From: Arabidopsis thaliana
Taxonomy: Eukaryota > Streptophyta > Magnoliopsida > Brassicales > Brassicaceae
DNA length: 64,000 nt
Assembly (NCBI RefSeq): GCF_000001735.4
Contig: NC_003076.8
Span: 2,170,001 to 2,234,000 of the forward strand
Direction of reading: 5' to 3'
The notes beneath the pieces were generated by a model, which saw only the letters and a list, made by a program, of their open reading frames with translations, was not told the DNA's origin and did not search any database. This document shows, one piece after another, positions 10,092 through 21,532 of this stretch. Every line of letters starts with the position of its first letter. Within the stretch, counting starts at the first letter, position 1. A program made the translations under genes and the position numbers.

Positions 10092-10310
10092 TGTTGGAAT
10101 AAGAGAGAGATAGATAAACTATTTGTCTTAATTGTTCTTATTTAAGCTTAATAGGAAACAGAGCGTGTTCTGTTTTTTGTATGTCTACATTTTCTGCAAA
10201 AAAAATCCTTGTTTCTCATTCAAACAAGTGATTAAGCAACGTAGTTAAATGGAAAGCTTCCATTTAAAGATTGAACTTTTCGTGGTCCAAAACCTAATGA
10301 ATTGGTATCA
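10092..10310 (+). mobile_element. possible Copia-type LTR fossil fragment
   Basis: A sequence beginning TGTTGGAATAAGAGAG at 10092 has the look of the start of a short plant Copia LTR. About 210 bases later GGTATCAAGCTCC (from 10304) resembles the usual methionine-tRNA primer-binding site that follows the left LTR. No second LTR and no gag-pol coding region are recognisable nearby, so if real it is a broken, old remnant. The evidence is only these two short resemblances. Confidence 0.25.
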
Positions 10311-10668
10311 AGCTCCTACATTACAGAAGGGAGCTAGATCCAGTCAGAACTTAGAACAGAGTCTCAACATGTCTTCAAGAAAGAAAAATAATATCTTGGC
10401 TCGCCGAACACATAGAGGAGACAGAGCGAGCCCTATATACCATTTAATCCCTTTGTAAATGCAGGCATCTTTTTGACACAGACCAATTCTCCAGACGCGG
10501 TAAAAGCAAAAATAATAGGATTTGAGATTTGATATAATCATTCACTCAAAGAGAAGAGTGACAGAGTGTATACATACATATAGGTATATCCGAATATTAA
10601 CAGAATGCATAATCTTGGTATATGCTTCATCTCATTTTTACACAAAGATATAATCCTAGGCTAAGCCC

Positions 10669-12284
10669 CTAAGAGGTACTACTTGTTGTTGGAACAGAAG
10701 ACGCCTCTGGCTGAGCCTCACTAGCCATAGTTTCCGGCAGTGAGGTTTCTTGCTGAGCCACCGATGGAGTTTCTGGCAGTGAAGTTTCTAGCTCGGCCAC
10801 CGGTGGGGCTTCTGTGACGGAGGGGGTAGAAGGTTGAACAATTTCAGAAGGCTTGAACTTGTTGATGTAGTAGCTAAGAGACGGTCCACTGTAATCCACT
10901 GCTTTGGGTCGAGTTGGGGCATCTTTCCCGACTTGGAGGAGTATAGAGGAAGCTGCAGCGACTGCGATAAGAGCAATGCCTGCTACGATTGCTGCTGTGT
11001 TCTCAGCCCCATCAGCCGATGATCCTGCAGTACCTGAGCTAATCGCGCTCTCTGCAACATATACTGCAGGCTGAAAAAGTTACAAGAAACGCTATTCTTT
11101 AGAAAAAAAGCCAATGGAATTGAGTCGATAAGAAAAAGCCAATCGAATTAGATCAAGAACCCCATCTCAAGAAGATGCGGGGTTTACATGACATGTTGTT
11201 GCAAGCTAATGCATATTTCTTGGAGATGGAGGTCGAGATCGATGACAGAATTATGGAACAAACACACACACACACAAGAAAAGCCAAAAAAAAGTTAATT
11301 TCAAACGAGACAAAATATAACAGTAAAACTGATCAGATCGAAAGCCTAGTTTTCTTTGTTATCCTTGAAGCAACGATCAAACTCAAAGAAAGAGCCAAAT
11401 GTATATTGAAAATTGGTTAAAGAGATCTCCTAACTCCCTGAAAGCCAAAAGGCTCACAAACAAGCCACTGGTCAAATACCCCTAATCTCATCTTGTTGTT
11501 ATGCATCCACTACATTCTAATGCCTATCACAGAATCATAAGAACCTGTTCCCTCGGCAAAGTTTGAAGCTTTTTCTCTCAACTAAAAACCAGTATCCCTC
11601 CAAACACTATGAGCCTAAAAGGAGTGCCTGTGCTTCCCTAAAGATACTAAAACTTACTTAGGTATAACCTAAACTAATAAAAGTAGAGATGAGTGGAGTG
11701 GATAGATAGATGGAGAAATAAAGAGGAACGAACCTCAATGGAGTAAACATTAGTCTGACCAGCAGTATCTTTCTCAACATAGCCAGTCCAACCACGCGGC
11801 TTCCGAGGAGGAAATGTTCCCACCACTTTCGTCTTCTCTCCAGCTAACCATTCCATACTCACTGTTCCTACCTGTTGCGTTTCACCCACCAAACCTCATC
11901 AATGACATCATTTCAATTGTAAAAATCCCCACTTTATAATCCAGTTTCACTAATTAGCTAATTTTGGAGATTCCGAAACTAAATCTTCTAAGTAACCAAC
12001 TCATATTTCCCAGCAATGTTGAACAACCCAATTGCAAAAAAATTATCATCATGGGTTTTGTTAAAGAAACAAAATTGAGCGGAGAATGAAACAAATACAG
12101 AGGTGGGATTGAGTACCTCCTTCTCGGGAGCACATTCTTCGGCATTACAATCAGCATCATCGGAAGAAGCTCTAACGACGGAGAAGAAAAGTTTCCGTCC
12201 GCCGGACTTTGAATTGATGAATCTGCCAAGAGGTTTAGGCGATGCAAATACGTAGCCGTTTGGGGATAGCAAGACATTCGACAT
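10669..12284 (-). CDS. MPH1: MPH1, thylakoid protein for photosystem II maintenance
   Basis: Three exons on the minus strand: 12284-12117, 11871-11734 and 11070-10669, all with GT-AG borders in phase 0, giving 235 residues. I recognise it as the land-plant-specific thylakoid membrane protein MPH1 (AT5G07020), which helps maintain photosystem II under high light. Exon 1 encodes a Ser/Arg/Lys-containing N-terminus typical of a chloroplast transit peptide. Exon 2 encodes a compact acidic-basic segment with FPPRKPRGWTGYVEKD. Exon 3 encodes one hydrophobic membrane span (around residues 125-148, AAIVAGIALIAVAAASSILL) followed by a Pro/Glu/Ser/Thr-rich tail with repeated LPET motifs. The low-complexity tail explains older names such as proline-rich protein. 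Confidence 0.88.
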
Positions 12285-13599
12285 GGTTGATCAAATAAGA
12301 GGAGAATCTTGGGATTGTTCTATCTTCTTAGAGAAACAGAGAAGAAGAAGATAAAGAGAGGAAGAAGATGTGTGTGTGTTATGTGTGGTGGGCTTTTCCA
12401 CTAGCCTACGCGTGTAACTGCCAAACCCACAAATTCCTAACTCCAAATTATACCAAACCAAATTGAAACAATTTCAAATCAAACCGGAATAAAATTCGGT
12501 TTTCTTTCTGATCTGTTTTCTCAATGACGAATTTAAAATTCGGTTATTCAATCCAATTATTGGAAAATTTTGTATGGATTAGTGCACCTTGATTTTTTTC
12601 TGCTTTATTCTGTTTCTAGAGATATTCCGCATATCGCTTTTTTTTTTCCCGCTTCGTCCACTTTATATTCCATTATTCAATTCATTTTCCCGTAAAAAGA
12701 CATTAACGAATTATATCAGTTTTGCCATAGTTTAATCATAACGACCCCAAAATACCTTGTGTGCTAGTGCTTAGCCACTATCCATTGTATTGTACCTTAA
12801 GCATGTGTGGGGTTCAAATCACACTTTCCCGGTATGGAATAAAAGAATTGTATACAAGTACCATCATAATGGAGTGAACCAGAGTGGAACTTGTTTAGGT
12901 GGTTACATGATCGATGTGATTGTTGTCTCTCTGTTCTCTTTCGCATTATCAATTTTATTTTATGAAATTTGATTTGATTTTAAGCAATTGGCGTAGCATT
13001 CTCTTTTGGTTTTCACTTTCTACATTACTCGTTTGAAACTCAAAACTATATTTTTTCTTTTAATCATACTTTTTTTTAATCAATTTTCTTTCTCTACTAG
13101 TTGATAAAATTATGAAAATTATTGTCTTATACATATTACCATGCCAGACAAACCCTATACAAGCTTTAAAGTGGATTCTTTTTGAAAACTATGAACTGAA
13201 ATATCCACTAGTCGCGCTATTTCTGATGGGCCAATTGATGAACATCGATTGTCGATAAACAATTTAAGACAACGACTAAAATTTGATTAGATCATTGTGC
13301 TAATATTATATTCAATTTTATGTATTTCTAATTACCTAATATGTTCAATTGTATATTTGTATACCGTAAGGAAATATAATATAGTTTCATTATTTGATTA
13401 GCTTAGATCCAACACTCTAGATAATTGAAGAACAATTAAAAACATAAATTACTAGATAGCACAAATGCTACACACCTCCGCCCTCTAAGACTGGTGAAGC
13501 AAACGACGCAAGACAAGACAAAAATGAAACACACAAATAACACAAACAAACAAGTCTCTGCATAAATATGAGTAGGCTCTTATTGTCTCATTCATCTTT
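12285..13599. other. intergenic; possible SINE-like stretch
   Basis: This contains the upstream region of MPH1 (minus strand) and the 3' flank of the aspartyl protease gene. Between about 12755 and 12985 there is a pol III-like arrangement: GTGCTAGTGCTTAGCC at 12761 as a loose A box and GGTTCAAATCA at 12811-12821 as a B box, about 50 bases apart as in tRNA-derived SINEs. I see no poly(A) tail or clear target-site duplication, so it is only a suggestion. The rest is AT-rich with no supported gene. Confidence 0.4.
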
Positions 13600-15669
13600 C
13601 TAAGAGCATCGTTCACGTGCCAAACCGAGCCGTCCATTGGGGACGTCGATGAGGACACGGTGGTTCTGCTGCTGCATGCTTGCGATCACATTGACGACAG
13701 AGTTTACGTTTTCCGGCGCTGCAGCCATGGCGAGGCACGACGTGCTTCCGGCGGTACTGTGTAACATCAGGTTATCAGCCGGCATCGTCATGTTCACTCC
13801 CTTGAACATGAATGTTATCGTCGGCACCTTGACTTGCCCTGAGTAGCACGTGTCGAAACCCCCGAGTGACGTCACCACGGCTGTGGTTGGCTTCACGCGC
13901 TTCCTGAACTCGTTCCTCACTGCCTCGTAAACCGGTTTAGCCAGCCGCGTGTACACAGTTCCTACACAGCAAATGGTTTAGTTAATATAACCAAACCAAT
14001 CTAAAATTATATTATAACTGAAAATAACCGAATCGAATAAAATACACTAAATTATTCTATTTTGTTACGTATATATTTTAGTGTAAAACAATACGAAATA
14101 CACTAATTAACTAAAGATTTATGTTTTTAGTCTAAACCAATACGAAATTAATACCAATTGAAACAGAAAACTAAAACCTAACCGGAACCAAACCGGACAA
14201 GAGTAATTACCGGAGTCGAAGATGGTTCCAGCGCCGGTTGAAGGATTAAAAGCAATAGCTGCCGGCGGTAAATCGACGACTTTCCGACCAACGCGGATCG
14301 CAACGAGGTTGACGTAGTACAGAGAAGACCTTCTAGGGTTTCTGAGAAGTTGAGTGTACTTCACGCGCTGGGGCTGGGAGGTAGGGCCGAGTCTGAGAGA
14401 ACCAGAGAAGGTCAGAGACCTGAAACTTGGCAAACAGTAAGAGAAAGTGGACTTGTAAATAGACTGAGCCTGTGACATGAGTGAAAGTGGGCCTCGTCCC
14501 AAGCCCAACAAGCCTTGAGGTGGTGGGATGGTTCCTCCACCGGCGACTTTGTTGACGCATCCGAATGTAAAGGCTTTGATCGGATCGGCGGCAAGACGTA
14601 TCGTGTCTTGAGAGAGGTTAGCCGCAATGGAGGAGCTTCCATAGGTGAGGTTGAAAGAGCACGCGCGTGCTCCACACGTGGGGTTTGGTACCTGAAGCAA
14701 GTGTTCACGTGAATTGTTGTTAATGCAGTACAGTGTCTCTGTGTCGGTCAAGTGTTTAGTGGTTCTGTAATCCCGTGACCGTTTTTTCTTTGAATGTGGG
14801 TGGAATTATCAATTATAACCACGTGGAACCCACTCTCTGTGAAAATACATTTTTCACGTAATAAAATAGAAACTGTCCTTTTTGTATATCAACTAAAAAA
14901 TTTCTAGATCTGATATTTTGTCAAATATATTTTCATTTTGGGGCAGCAATTAACATTCTCATGCTCACATCTTTATGATGAAAACAAATGCAGGTTACTA
15001 ATATTAAAATTTGACTACAATATAGTATGGTGAGACATTCATAAACTATTTTTTCTTTTTTAATACTACCGGTTCATTTATGAAGCTATGAAAGTGTAAG
15101 TGTGAGGATAAAATAAATTAATCAAAAAACATTCCAAAAACATATTTATTAGATATGTAGTACTGTAGGTGTGTAAGTACAAAATTATATACCTGCTTAC
15201 ACTGAGGAGCGCTGCAGCTAACGTTCTTGAAGGATGTAGACTTAGCAGGGGAAAAGGCCGTGTTAGAAGGACAGCCAACGCAGCCGGAGCAAGGAATCCA
15301 AGCCACGTCACTGCTCGTGTCCATGGCTAGGAGCAGCGGCTGAGCCGGAGTACCGATCAAAGCCTTGACAATGTATGTAGTGCTTTGCAACATTTGACGC
15401 CCTGAGGCAATGGGGACTACAGATCTCCCGGCGACGAGGCTGCTCAGGTACTGGAGACGGGCCTGGTCTTGAGCCAGCGTCTGGAGCACACGCGCTTCCC
15501 ATGAGAGTGGGGATGATGATTTGAAGGGGGAGCAAGGGCTGTCTATGTGGAAGATTCTTAGGGTAGAGCCTTGGTCTTGAGTCTTGGTCAGGTCACAATT
15601 TGGGTGGTTCAACCCAAGTGCTAATGGTAGGATGGAAAAAAGTTGGAGGAATAAAACAAGAGTAGACAT
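13600..15669 (-). CDS. secreted aspartyl protease, nepenthesin-like A1 family
   Basis: Three exons on the minus strand: 15669-15193, 14691-14211 and 13961-13600, GT-AG borders, total 439 residues. It is a pepsin-type protease expected in the secretory route or apoplast. The N-terminus MSTLVLFLQLFSILPLALG is a clear signal peptide, which is why I chose this ATG. An in-frame ATG 48 bases upstream (15717) would add 16 residues before the signal and may be the start used in public annotation. The first catalytic motif is DTSSDVAW (Asp117), the second DSGTVYTRL at the exon 2/3 junction. Paired Cys motifs (PCSGCVGC, SCSAPQC) are typical of plant nepenthesin-like enzymes. AT5G07030 from memory; substrate unknown. 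Confidence 0.9.
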
Positions 15670-16840
15670 TGTATTGTATGCTTTTGGGTTGGATGGGTTA
15701 TTAAATGGTGTTGGCATGAGAAGGGTATATATAGTGGTCTGAGCTACATAATGACCAAGCACATAAAATCAAAAGTATAATTAACTATATGATACAAATC
15801 AATAATTATTTCCGCTTATTAGGTTTTAAGTTTGAATCCACGGTAAAATAAAGATTAGCTTAAATTTAAACTGCTCTCGTTTCTAACTTTAACATTTCTT
15901 TTGTAATGTTAATTTTTTTCATTACAAAGGTTTGCCTTGGACTGTCTATAAGAACAATAAATTGTTAAAGCATGTATCTAAAACATTATGCTAAACAATT
16001 AACTGTATGATCCGTTAAAAAAACGCTTTCCAGTATACAACAACCACATGTTTAAATCGTATATCCCGCCCTTCGAGAGTTCGACCTTCAACAAACTTAA
16101 ACTGTATATGAGATCAAACAAGTTGCAGAGCTCTAAAGTTTTTTTTATGATATACCTTTCTAAACTTTGACTTATGTGATTTTAGAATGATTTGTGTGTG
16201 TAAAGTGTGTATAACTAATGTCTCTTTAGAGGGGAAAATCTAAGATATATATTGATTCGAAATCTTTTCCATTCTTATGTTAATTCTTTCATTTACCTCT
16301 CAAACATATTTTCGAAGATAATATATTATCTCCATTTAAAATAATAAAAAGTGGGTTATTCTTTCAAATATCCAACAATCCCTTCACAAAGAGTGACTGT
16401 CTTTAATGTTTCCGAGATGATTTCTTAATCACTACCACCTCTTAACCATCATATCTAAAATAGAAAGATGTGTTCCTATTGTTTCTTGCAGCATCTCCAA
16501 TAATGCGAACCGGTAAAAACATGGGTGCTGGTTTAGTTATTACTAGTATTTTGTAAGCATGCCATTATTACTCTTATATTTATCTTTGTAAAAGATGTGT
16601 CGGCAAGTAATGTAAATTATTCATCTGTTTCTTTACTCTTCCGATAGTGCAAAGTTACTTTCTTCAGATTTCCACTACTTTTGTGGGGTATTAGTATGAT
16701 GGGCAGCGTATACAATAAGGAAAATATACTTGTCTCCCACATGATATAAATAAACTTTTTTTCTAATCACAACAACAAAATAGAACATGGGTAATGTATT
16801 TTGTGATTAATTTTTCTTTTAAAAGTGTACATTTAACTAT
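15670..16840. other. AT-rich intergenic region upstream of the protease gene
   Basis: About 1.2 kb with no supported ORF or RNA gene. It includes the promoter of the aspartyl protease at its left edge and grades into a repeat block at its right edge. Confidence 0.6.
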
Positions 16841-17064
16841 ATATTAACCCGTGGTATACCGCGAGCCTATATTTTTATTAAATAAAAAATAATTGAATAT
16901 TTTTTAGAATGATTTAATAAATTTATGCTATTGTTTGATTTAAATGTACAATTCACCGCTAGACGAAATTTTATAACTCAAATTTTAAAGTTTTAAGTTG
17001 TATTTGTTTATTTTGTTAAATGTTTAATATTGTATAATTGTATTTTGATTGTTGTTTCTCGGAT

Positions 17065-17576
17065 TTCACCCGTAGTACACCATTCCATATTAATATCGAA
17101 TCAAACCCGTCAATTCTATGATTTCACCCGTGGTAGTATTTAATTGTATAATTATATTTTAATTGTCATTCTATGATTTCACTTCTAATTCTATCGCAAA
17201 TTATTATCAACCCAAACCAGTCAATTCTAAAATATTTCGTAGTACACCATCCCATATTAATATCGAATCAAGCCCGTCAATTCTAGGATTTCACCCGTGG
17301 TAGTATTTAATTGTATAATTCTATTTTAATTGTCATTCTATGATTTCACTCATAATTCTATCGCAAATTATTATCAACCCAAACCAGTCAATTCTAAAAT
17401 ATTCCGTAGTACACCATCCCATATTAATATCGAATCAAGCCCGTCAATTCTAGGATTTCACCCGTGGTAGTATTTAATTGTATAATTATATTTTAATTGT
17501 CATTCTAGGATTTCACTCCCAATTCTATCGCAAATTCTTATCAACCCAAACAGTCAATTATAAAATTTCACCCGTA
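17065..17576. repeat. 167-bp tandem array, about three copies
   Basis: ACACCATNCCATATTAATAT occurs at 17077, 17244 and 17411, an exact spacing of 167 bases. The same order of landmarks follows each copy: GTCAATTCTA, GATTTCACCCGTGGTAG, TTAATTGTATAATT, CAATTCTATCGCAAATT (variably ATAATTCTATCG) and CAACCCAAAC. A fourth copy begins degenerately near 17570. Copies 2 and 3 are closest to each other, as expected for local amplification by unequal exchange. Confidence 0.85.
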
Positions 17577-17744
17577 GTATAATGTTTAAATATTTATAAT
17601 GTTTAAATTTCTTATAAAAGAATCAAAATGTGTTTTAAAAAAATTAAAGTTTTAAGTTTTTTTTTTTTAATATTGTTAATTTTGTTTAGTGTTTAAGATT
17701 ATATAATTATATTATGATTGTTATTATATGTTTTTTTCCATAGC

Positions 17745-18745
17745 ATACTATCCCATGTTATTATCCACTCAAACCTGTCACACCATATAACCCCGTCCCG
17801 TGAAATTAAACACAAATTTGTCATTTTATTATAAATTTCAAATATTTATAAAACTAGAAACTTCAAAAAAGATTAATATTGACCCAAACTTCATCATTGA
17901 ATTTTGAGTGTTATATCTAAGATTTCTCTCGCAGTATATCGTCCCGTATTAATATCTTTTATATTGTTTAAATTTCTTGTAAAATTTAATTTATAATTTT
18001 TTAAACTTTTTTAAGTTTCAATTTTTTAAAATAAATAACCCTAGTAAACAAACCATTTTAATTTTGGACACCTCATAAATCAAGTTTCATGCTCATTCGT
18101 AATCGAAATCATTTTGGTCCTTTTTATAGTATGGCTCTTGACCATTGTCCAATTTTTTTAAGCGATGTGGGACATTCTAAAATCGTAATTATTATCCACC
18201 CAAACCCGTCATACCATATAACCCAGTCCCGTGAAATTAAACATAATTTTGTCATTTTCTTATAAATTTCAATATTATAAAATTTGAAACTTAAAAAAAT
18301 ACAATATCGACCCAAAATTCATCATTGAATTTTGATTGTTATATTTAAGATTTTTTCTGTAATATATCGTCTCGTATTAATATATTTTTTATATATTTAT
18401 AATGTTAAATTTCTTGTAAAATTCAATTTATAATTTTTAAAACTTTATAAGTTTTAAAATTATAAATATTTAAAGCATTTTTTAAAGATAAACTTTATAA
18501 AAAAATTTAAAATTATAATATTTAACTTTTGATAAAGTTATAATATTTATAATTTTTTGAAACATTTTAAAGTTTCAATTCTTTAAAATAAAAAATCCGA
18601 GTAAAATCGGATAACTATTTTAATTTTGGACGCCTGATAAATCAAGCTTCCTGCTCATTCGTAATCAGAATCATTTTGGTCCTTTTATAATATGGATATG
18701 AACCATTGTCCAATTTTTCTAAGCGATGTAGGACATTGTACACAT
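17745..18745. repeat. tandem duplication of a 430-560 bp unit
   Basis: Two copies run about 17745-18185 and 18186-18745. Both have CCATATAACCC then GTCCCGTGAAATTAAACA, TTCATCATTGAATTTTGA and TATATCGTC[C/T]CGTATTAATAT in order, and both end in CCATTGTCCAATTTTT, AAGCGATGT[G/A]GGACATT. The start of the shared block is offset by 431 bases and the end by 561; copy 2 is expanded by AT-rich sequence around 18421-18545. It is unlike the 167-bp unit except for short CCCGT-type words. Confidence 0.8.
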
Positions 18746-20171
18746 ATTATTTCTTCATAGGTTGAATAATATATGTCCGTTTTAAAAAATTTGAATTACA
18801 TCATATTCAGAAAAAATATAATATTTTATTAACTATATATATTTTATATAAATTTAAAATAAATAAAGTATAAGATCAAATAAAATTGAAAGAAGAATTA
18901 TATATTTATGTTTAAATTAGGTAGAAATATTTTAGAAAATTAGTTAAGGTAAATAAGAAATATGGTTAGTTTAGAGATATTGTTTATATTAAATTTGGTA
19001 ATTAAATCATTAATTTTCGTTTTTAATTATTAGTTTTTAGGTAACTTTTCCAAAAATTAATGTTATCCAAGATCAGAACAGAATTAAACATGTTATCTAG
19101 GATCCGAACAGAGTTAAACCGGGTAAAACCCACCCATTTGAATTAATTGTTGAATTATGGCTCAAATCTTCAACATTATCTTCAAAAATCCCCAATGTAT
19201 ATATAGATTATTATTCAACAAATATGTTTATACAAATATTGGGCTGATCACAGTCACATGTGGCCAAAGGGAATTTGATACGGTTCTTCGATTTCTACAC
19301 CTCATGAATAATCAATCATAATCAAAATTAGCTAAAAAATGTGATTTTGATTTTTTTGTTTTCCAAGAATTCTCTCTACAAATGCAATTTTCCACAAAAA
19401 TGTGACAACTTTCCCTTAAAAAATATTTATTGATTCCACAGTTTCTCTACGATATGTAACTTTTTACAAAAAGTGATTAGGTAACTTTGTGGAAAAAGCA
19501 TTGTTCCCTTACCAAAGAGAAATAATCGTTGAATCAACTGAGGTGAAGGACCCGAAGACAGATATAGAGGTAGGGAATGATTTCGCCTATTTAGATATTT
19601 TGTAATGGGTTTGCTTTTGGCTCTTGAGAGATGTTTTATTTAGTTCATGAATAAATGAAGGCGAAGAGGAAACGTTTCAGTTGACAACTACGTCTAAACA
19701 TTAACGATTGTAATTGTAGATTTGGAGATGTTTCAAGACGAATTTCAACTTATTTCTAGAGAATTTGTTTTTGGCTAATGAGGATGGTATATAGGAAAGA
19801 GGAAACTCTATAAAAATAAAACAAAAAGAGTTTTTTGACTAAACAAGACTAATTCGTAATCGTAATGAACCATCTAAGAACTTCAAGATCTAATTGATAA
19901 GATAACTTAATGTTGAATGAATAATGTCCTTGAAATTCGTACACATAGAAGATATATGGCTGAAAAGGTTGTACAATAGATGTTATAATTAAACACTAAC
20001 TTCAAGGACTACTTTTTTTGTCGGTTTTTGTGCTAAAATATAAAACTTCCATAGAATCACTACAATTTCAGAGTCAACGGTCCATTATAATATAAAGAAG
20101 ATGAAAGATTTTAGGAGGACAAATTACATATCTTCATAACCAATCTAATATATACATATGTGAGATAATTA

Positions 20172-20224
20172 ATGTTCTGCAGCACAAGAAAAAAAAAAAA
20201 AAAAAAAAAAATGTTCTGCAGCAC
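20172..20224. repeat. poly(A)-only insertion flanked by a perfect 14-bp direct repeat
   Basis: ATGTTCTGCAGCAC occurs at 20172-20185 and again at 20211-20224; between them are only AAG and an unbroken A run. This looks like a target-site duplication around a retroposed poly(A) tail with almost nothing else. It lies about 120 bases upstream of the ATL69 start codon, so in its promoter or 5' leader. Confidence 0.7.
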
Positions 20225-20343
20225 CATTTAATTGTGTTTCCCGCGGACTACGTCAAACTTGTCCCCTTCTCCTACAAACTCTCTTCGTCTTCCACATTTT
20301 TAAGTCTCTCTCTAGCTCTCTCTCACTCACTCTCTCCACATAT

Positions 20344-20823
20344 ATGTCTCCTATAAGTCCTCCTGCCAGTGGGGTTGGGCTTGGCTACGGTATAGCCATC
20401 GCCGTAAGCATCTTGGTTCTCATATCTTTTATAATGCTGGCCTCATACATCTGCATAAGGTCAAAATCTACAGGAAGAGACGAAGCCACTAGTGACGTAG
20501 TTCTTGACTTGCCGTCTCCCGCGGCTGAGGTGAAGCTCGGTCTAGACCGGCCAGTGATAGAGTCATATCCAAGGATAGTGTTGGGAGATAGCCGGAGATT
20601 ACCGAGGCCCAACAACGGCCCATGTTCGATATGTCTATGTGATTACGAGGCTAGGGAACCCGTTCGGTGTATACCGGAATGTAATCACTGCTTCCACACT
20701 GATTGTGTTGATGAGTGGCTCCGGACAAGTGCTACGTGTCCTCTTTGTAGGAACTCACCGGCTCCCTCTAGGCTAGCCACACCCTTATCCGACTTAGTCC
20801 CACTCGCCTTTCAAATCAGGTGA
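20344..20823 (+). CDS. ATL69: ATL-family RING-H2 E3 ubiquitin ligase
   Basis: Intronless gene for 159 residues. ATL proteins are membrane-anchored E3 ligases that pass ubiquitin from an E2 to target proteins. Order of features: a short N-terminus, one membrane span at about 12-37, a basic stop-transfer stretch (RSKSTGR), the GLD motif around 66-76 (LGLDRPVIESYP), and a RING-H2 domain from C94 to C135 with the Cys/His pattern C-x2-C, C-N-H, H, C, C-x2-C. All zinc ligands are present, including both His. The 5' leader is rich in CT repeats. I recall this as AT5G07040/ATL69; targets are unknown. Confidence 0.88.
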   Translation: MSPISPPASGVGLGYGIAIAVSILVLISFIMLASYICIRSKSTGRDEATSDVVLDLPSPAAEVKLGLDRPVIESYPRIVLGDSRRLPRPNNGPCSICLCDYEAREPVRCIPECNHCFHTDCVDEWLRTSATCPLCRNSPAPSRLATPLSDLVPLAFQIR

Positions 20824-21532
20824 AAGTTAAAGACCTTTTCTTACTCCCTTGTGTGTTTGAGATTGAGAAATGAGTTAAAATTTGTTATATTTTAGGATTG
20901 AAGTTGAAAGCTCAATAATAAAGGTCGTAAAATTTTCTAATGATTTGATAAAAAATGATATCTTAGGATTTATTTATTTGCATGAATTTGCGACCTTACG
21001 ATGTGACTCTTGGATCACTCTAGTTGTAATACCGCGATCTCGTGATTCCGGTATGATCTTTACTGAGAGAGATTCCAGATTTGGTAACTTTGTACCTGTA
21101 CACTTGGTAGGGTTATCATTTATCAAATCACATCTTTGTACAGATTATTTATGTATGTGCTGTGATTCTGTGATCTCCACTTTAATATGGGGATTCGAAT
21201 ATGGTTTTCGTTTTTTTGTTTTCTTCATTTTTCTGTTTTTTTTCTTGAAGTTTTCTTTTAGATAAGTTTTATTTGATATCGAATTTCCCAAGAAATTAAA
21301 TAAATTGAAAAGCAGTAAATCAATTTATGTTTTGTGAAATCCTCAATATGTGTTAAAAAGTTTTCGTATTATTCAAAAAAAAAGGAAGCCGTAAGTTGGA
21401 GCTCTTTGTTTACAAAAGAAAAAAAATAGTTGGAGCTCTTTCTCTTACTGAGGTCAAAATTATAAGACAAAAATACTGATTCGACCAAAACAGCCTTTAG
21501 TTTTATTTTTCATATGTAGTGCCATACAATCT
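20824..21532. other. 3' flank and intergenic region with a second short A-rich insertion
   Basis: This is the 3' flank of ATL69 and of the convergent UMAMIT gene. AGTTGGAGCTCTTT occurs at 21394-21407 and 21428-21441 with twenty bases, GTTTACAAAAGAAAAAAAAT, between. The pattern is the same as the insertion at 20172-20224. The long frame at 20882-21265 has no recognisable domain and ends in poly-Phe-like sequence, so I do not call it a gene. Confidence 0.55.

Larger units (their letters stand above)
16841..19210. mobile_element. Helitron-like composite of AT-rich repeats
   Basis: This AT-rich block starts near an imperfect palindrome ACCCGTGGTATACCGCGAG (16848-16866, perfect core GGTATACC at 16853-16860). 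That motif style recurs, from memory, in Arabidopsis Helitron/ATREP elements. Variants of CCCGT[G/A]GTA recur through it. It contains a 167-bp tandem array, a larger tandem duplication, and a 30-bp tandem pair at about 19061-19120. No Rep/helicase coding sequence is visible, so it would be non-autonomous. I could not identify a terminal hairpin plus CTRR end, so family and borders are inferred. Confidence 0.4.

Noticed and set aside
17065-17576. CRISPR-like array
   Set aside because: The 167-bp units are contiguous tandem repeats without short repeats and unique spacers, and this is plant nuclear DNA.
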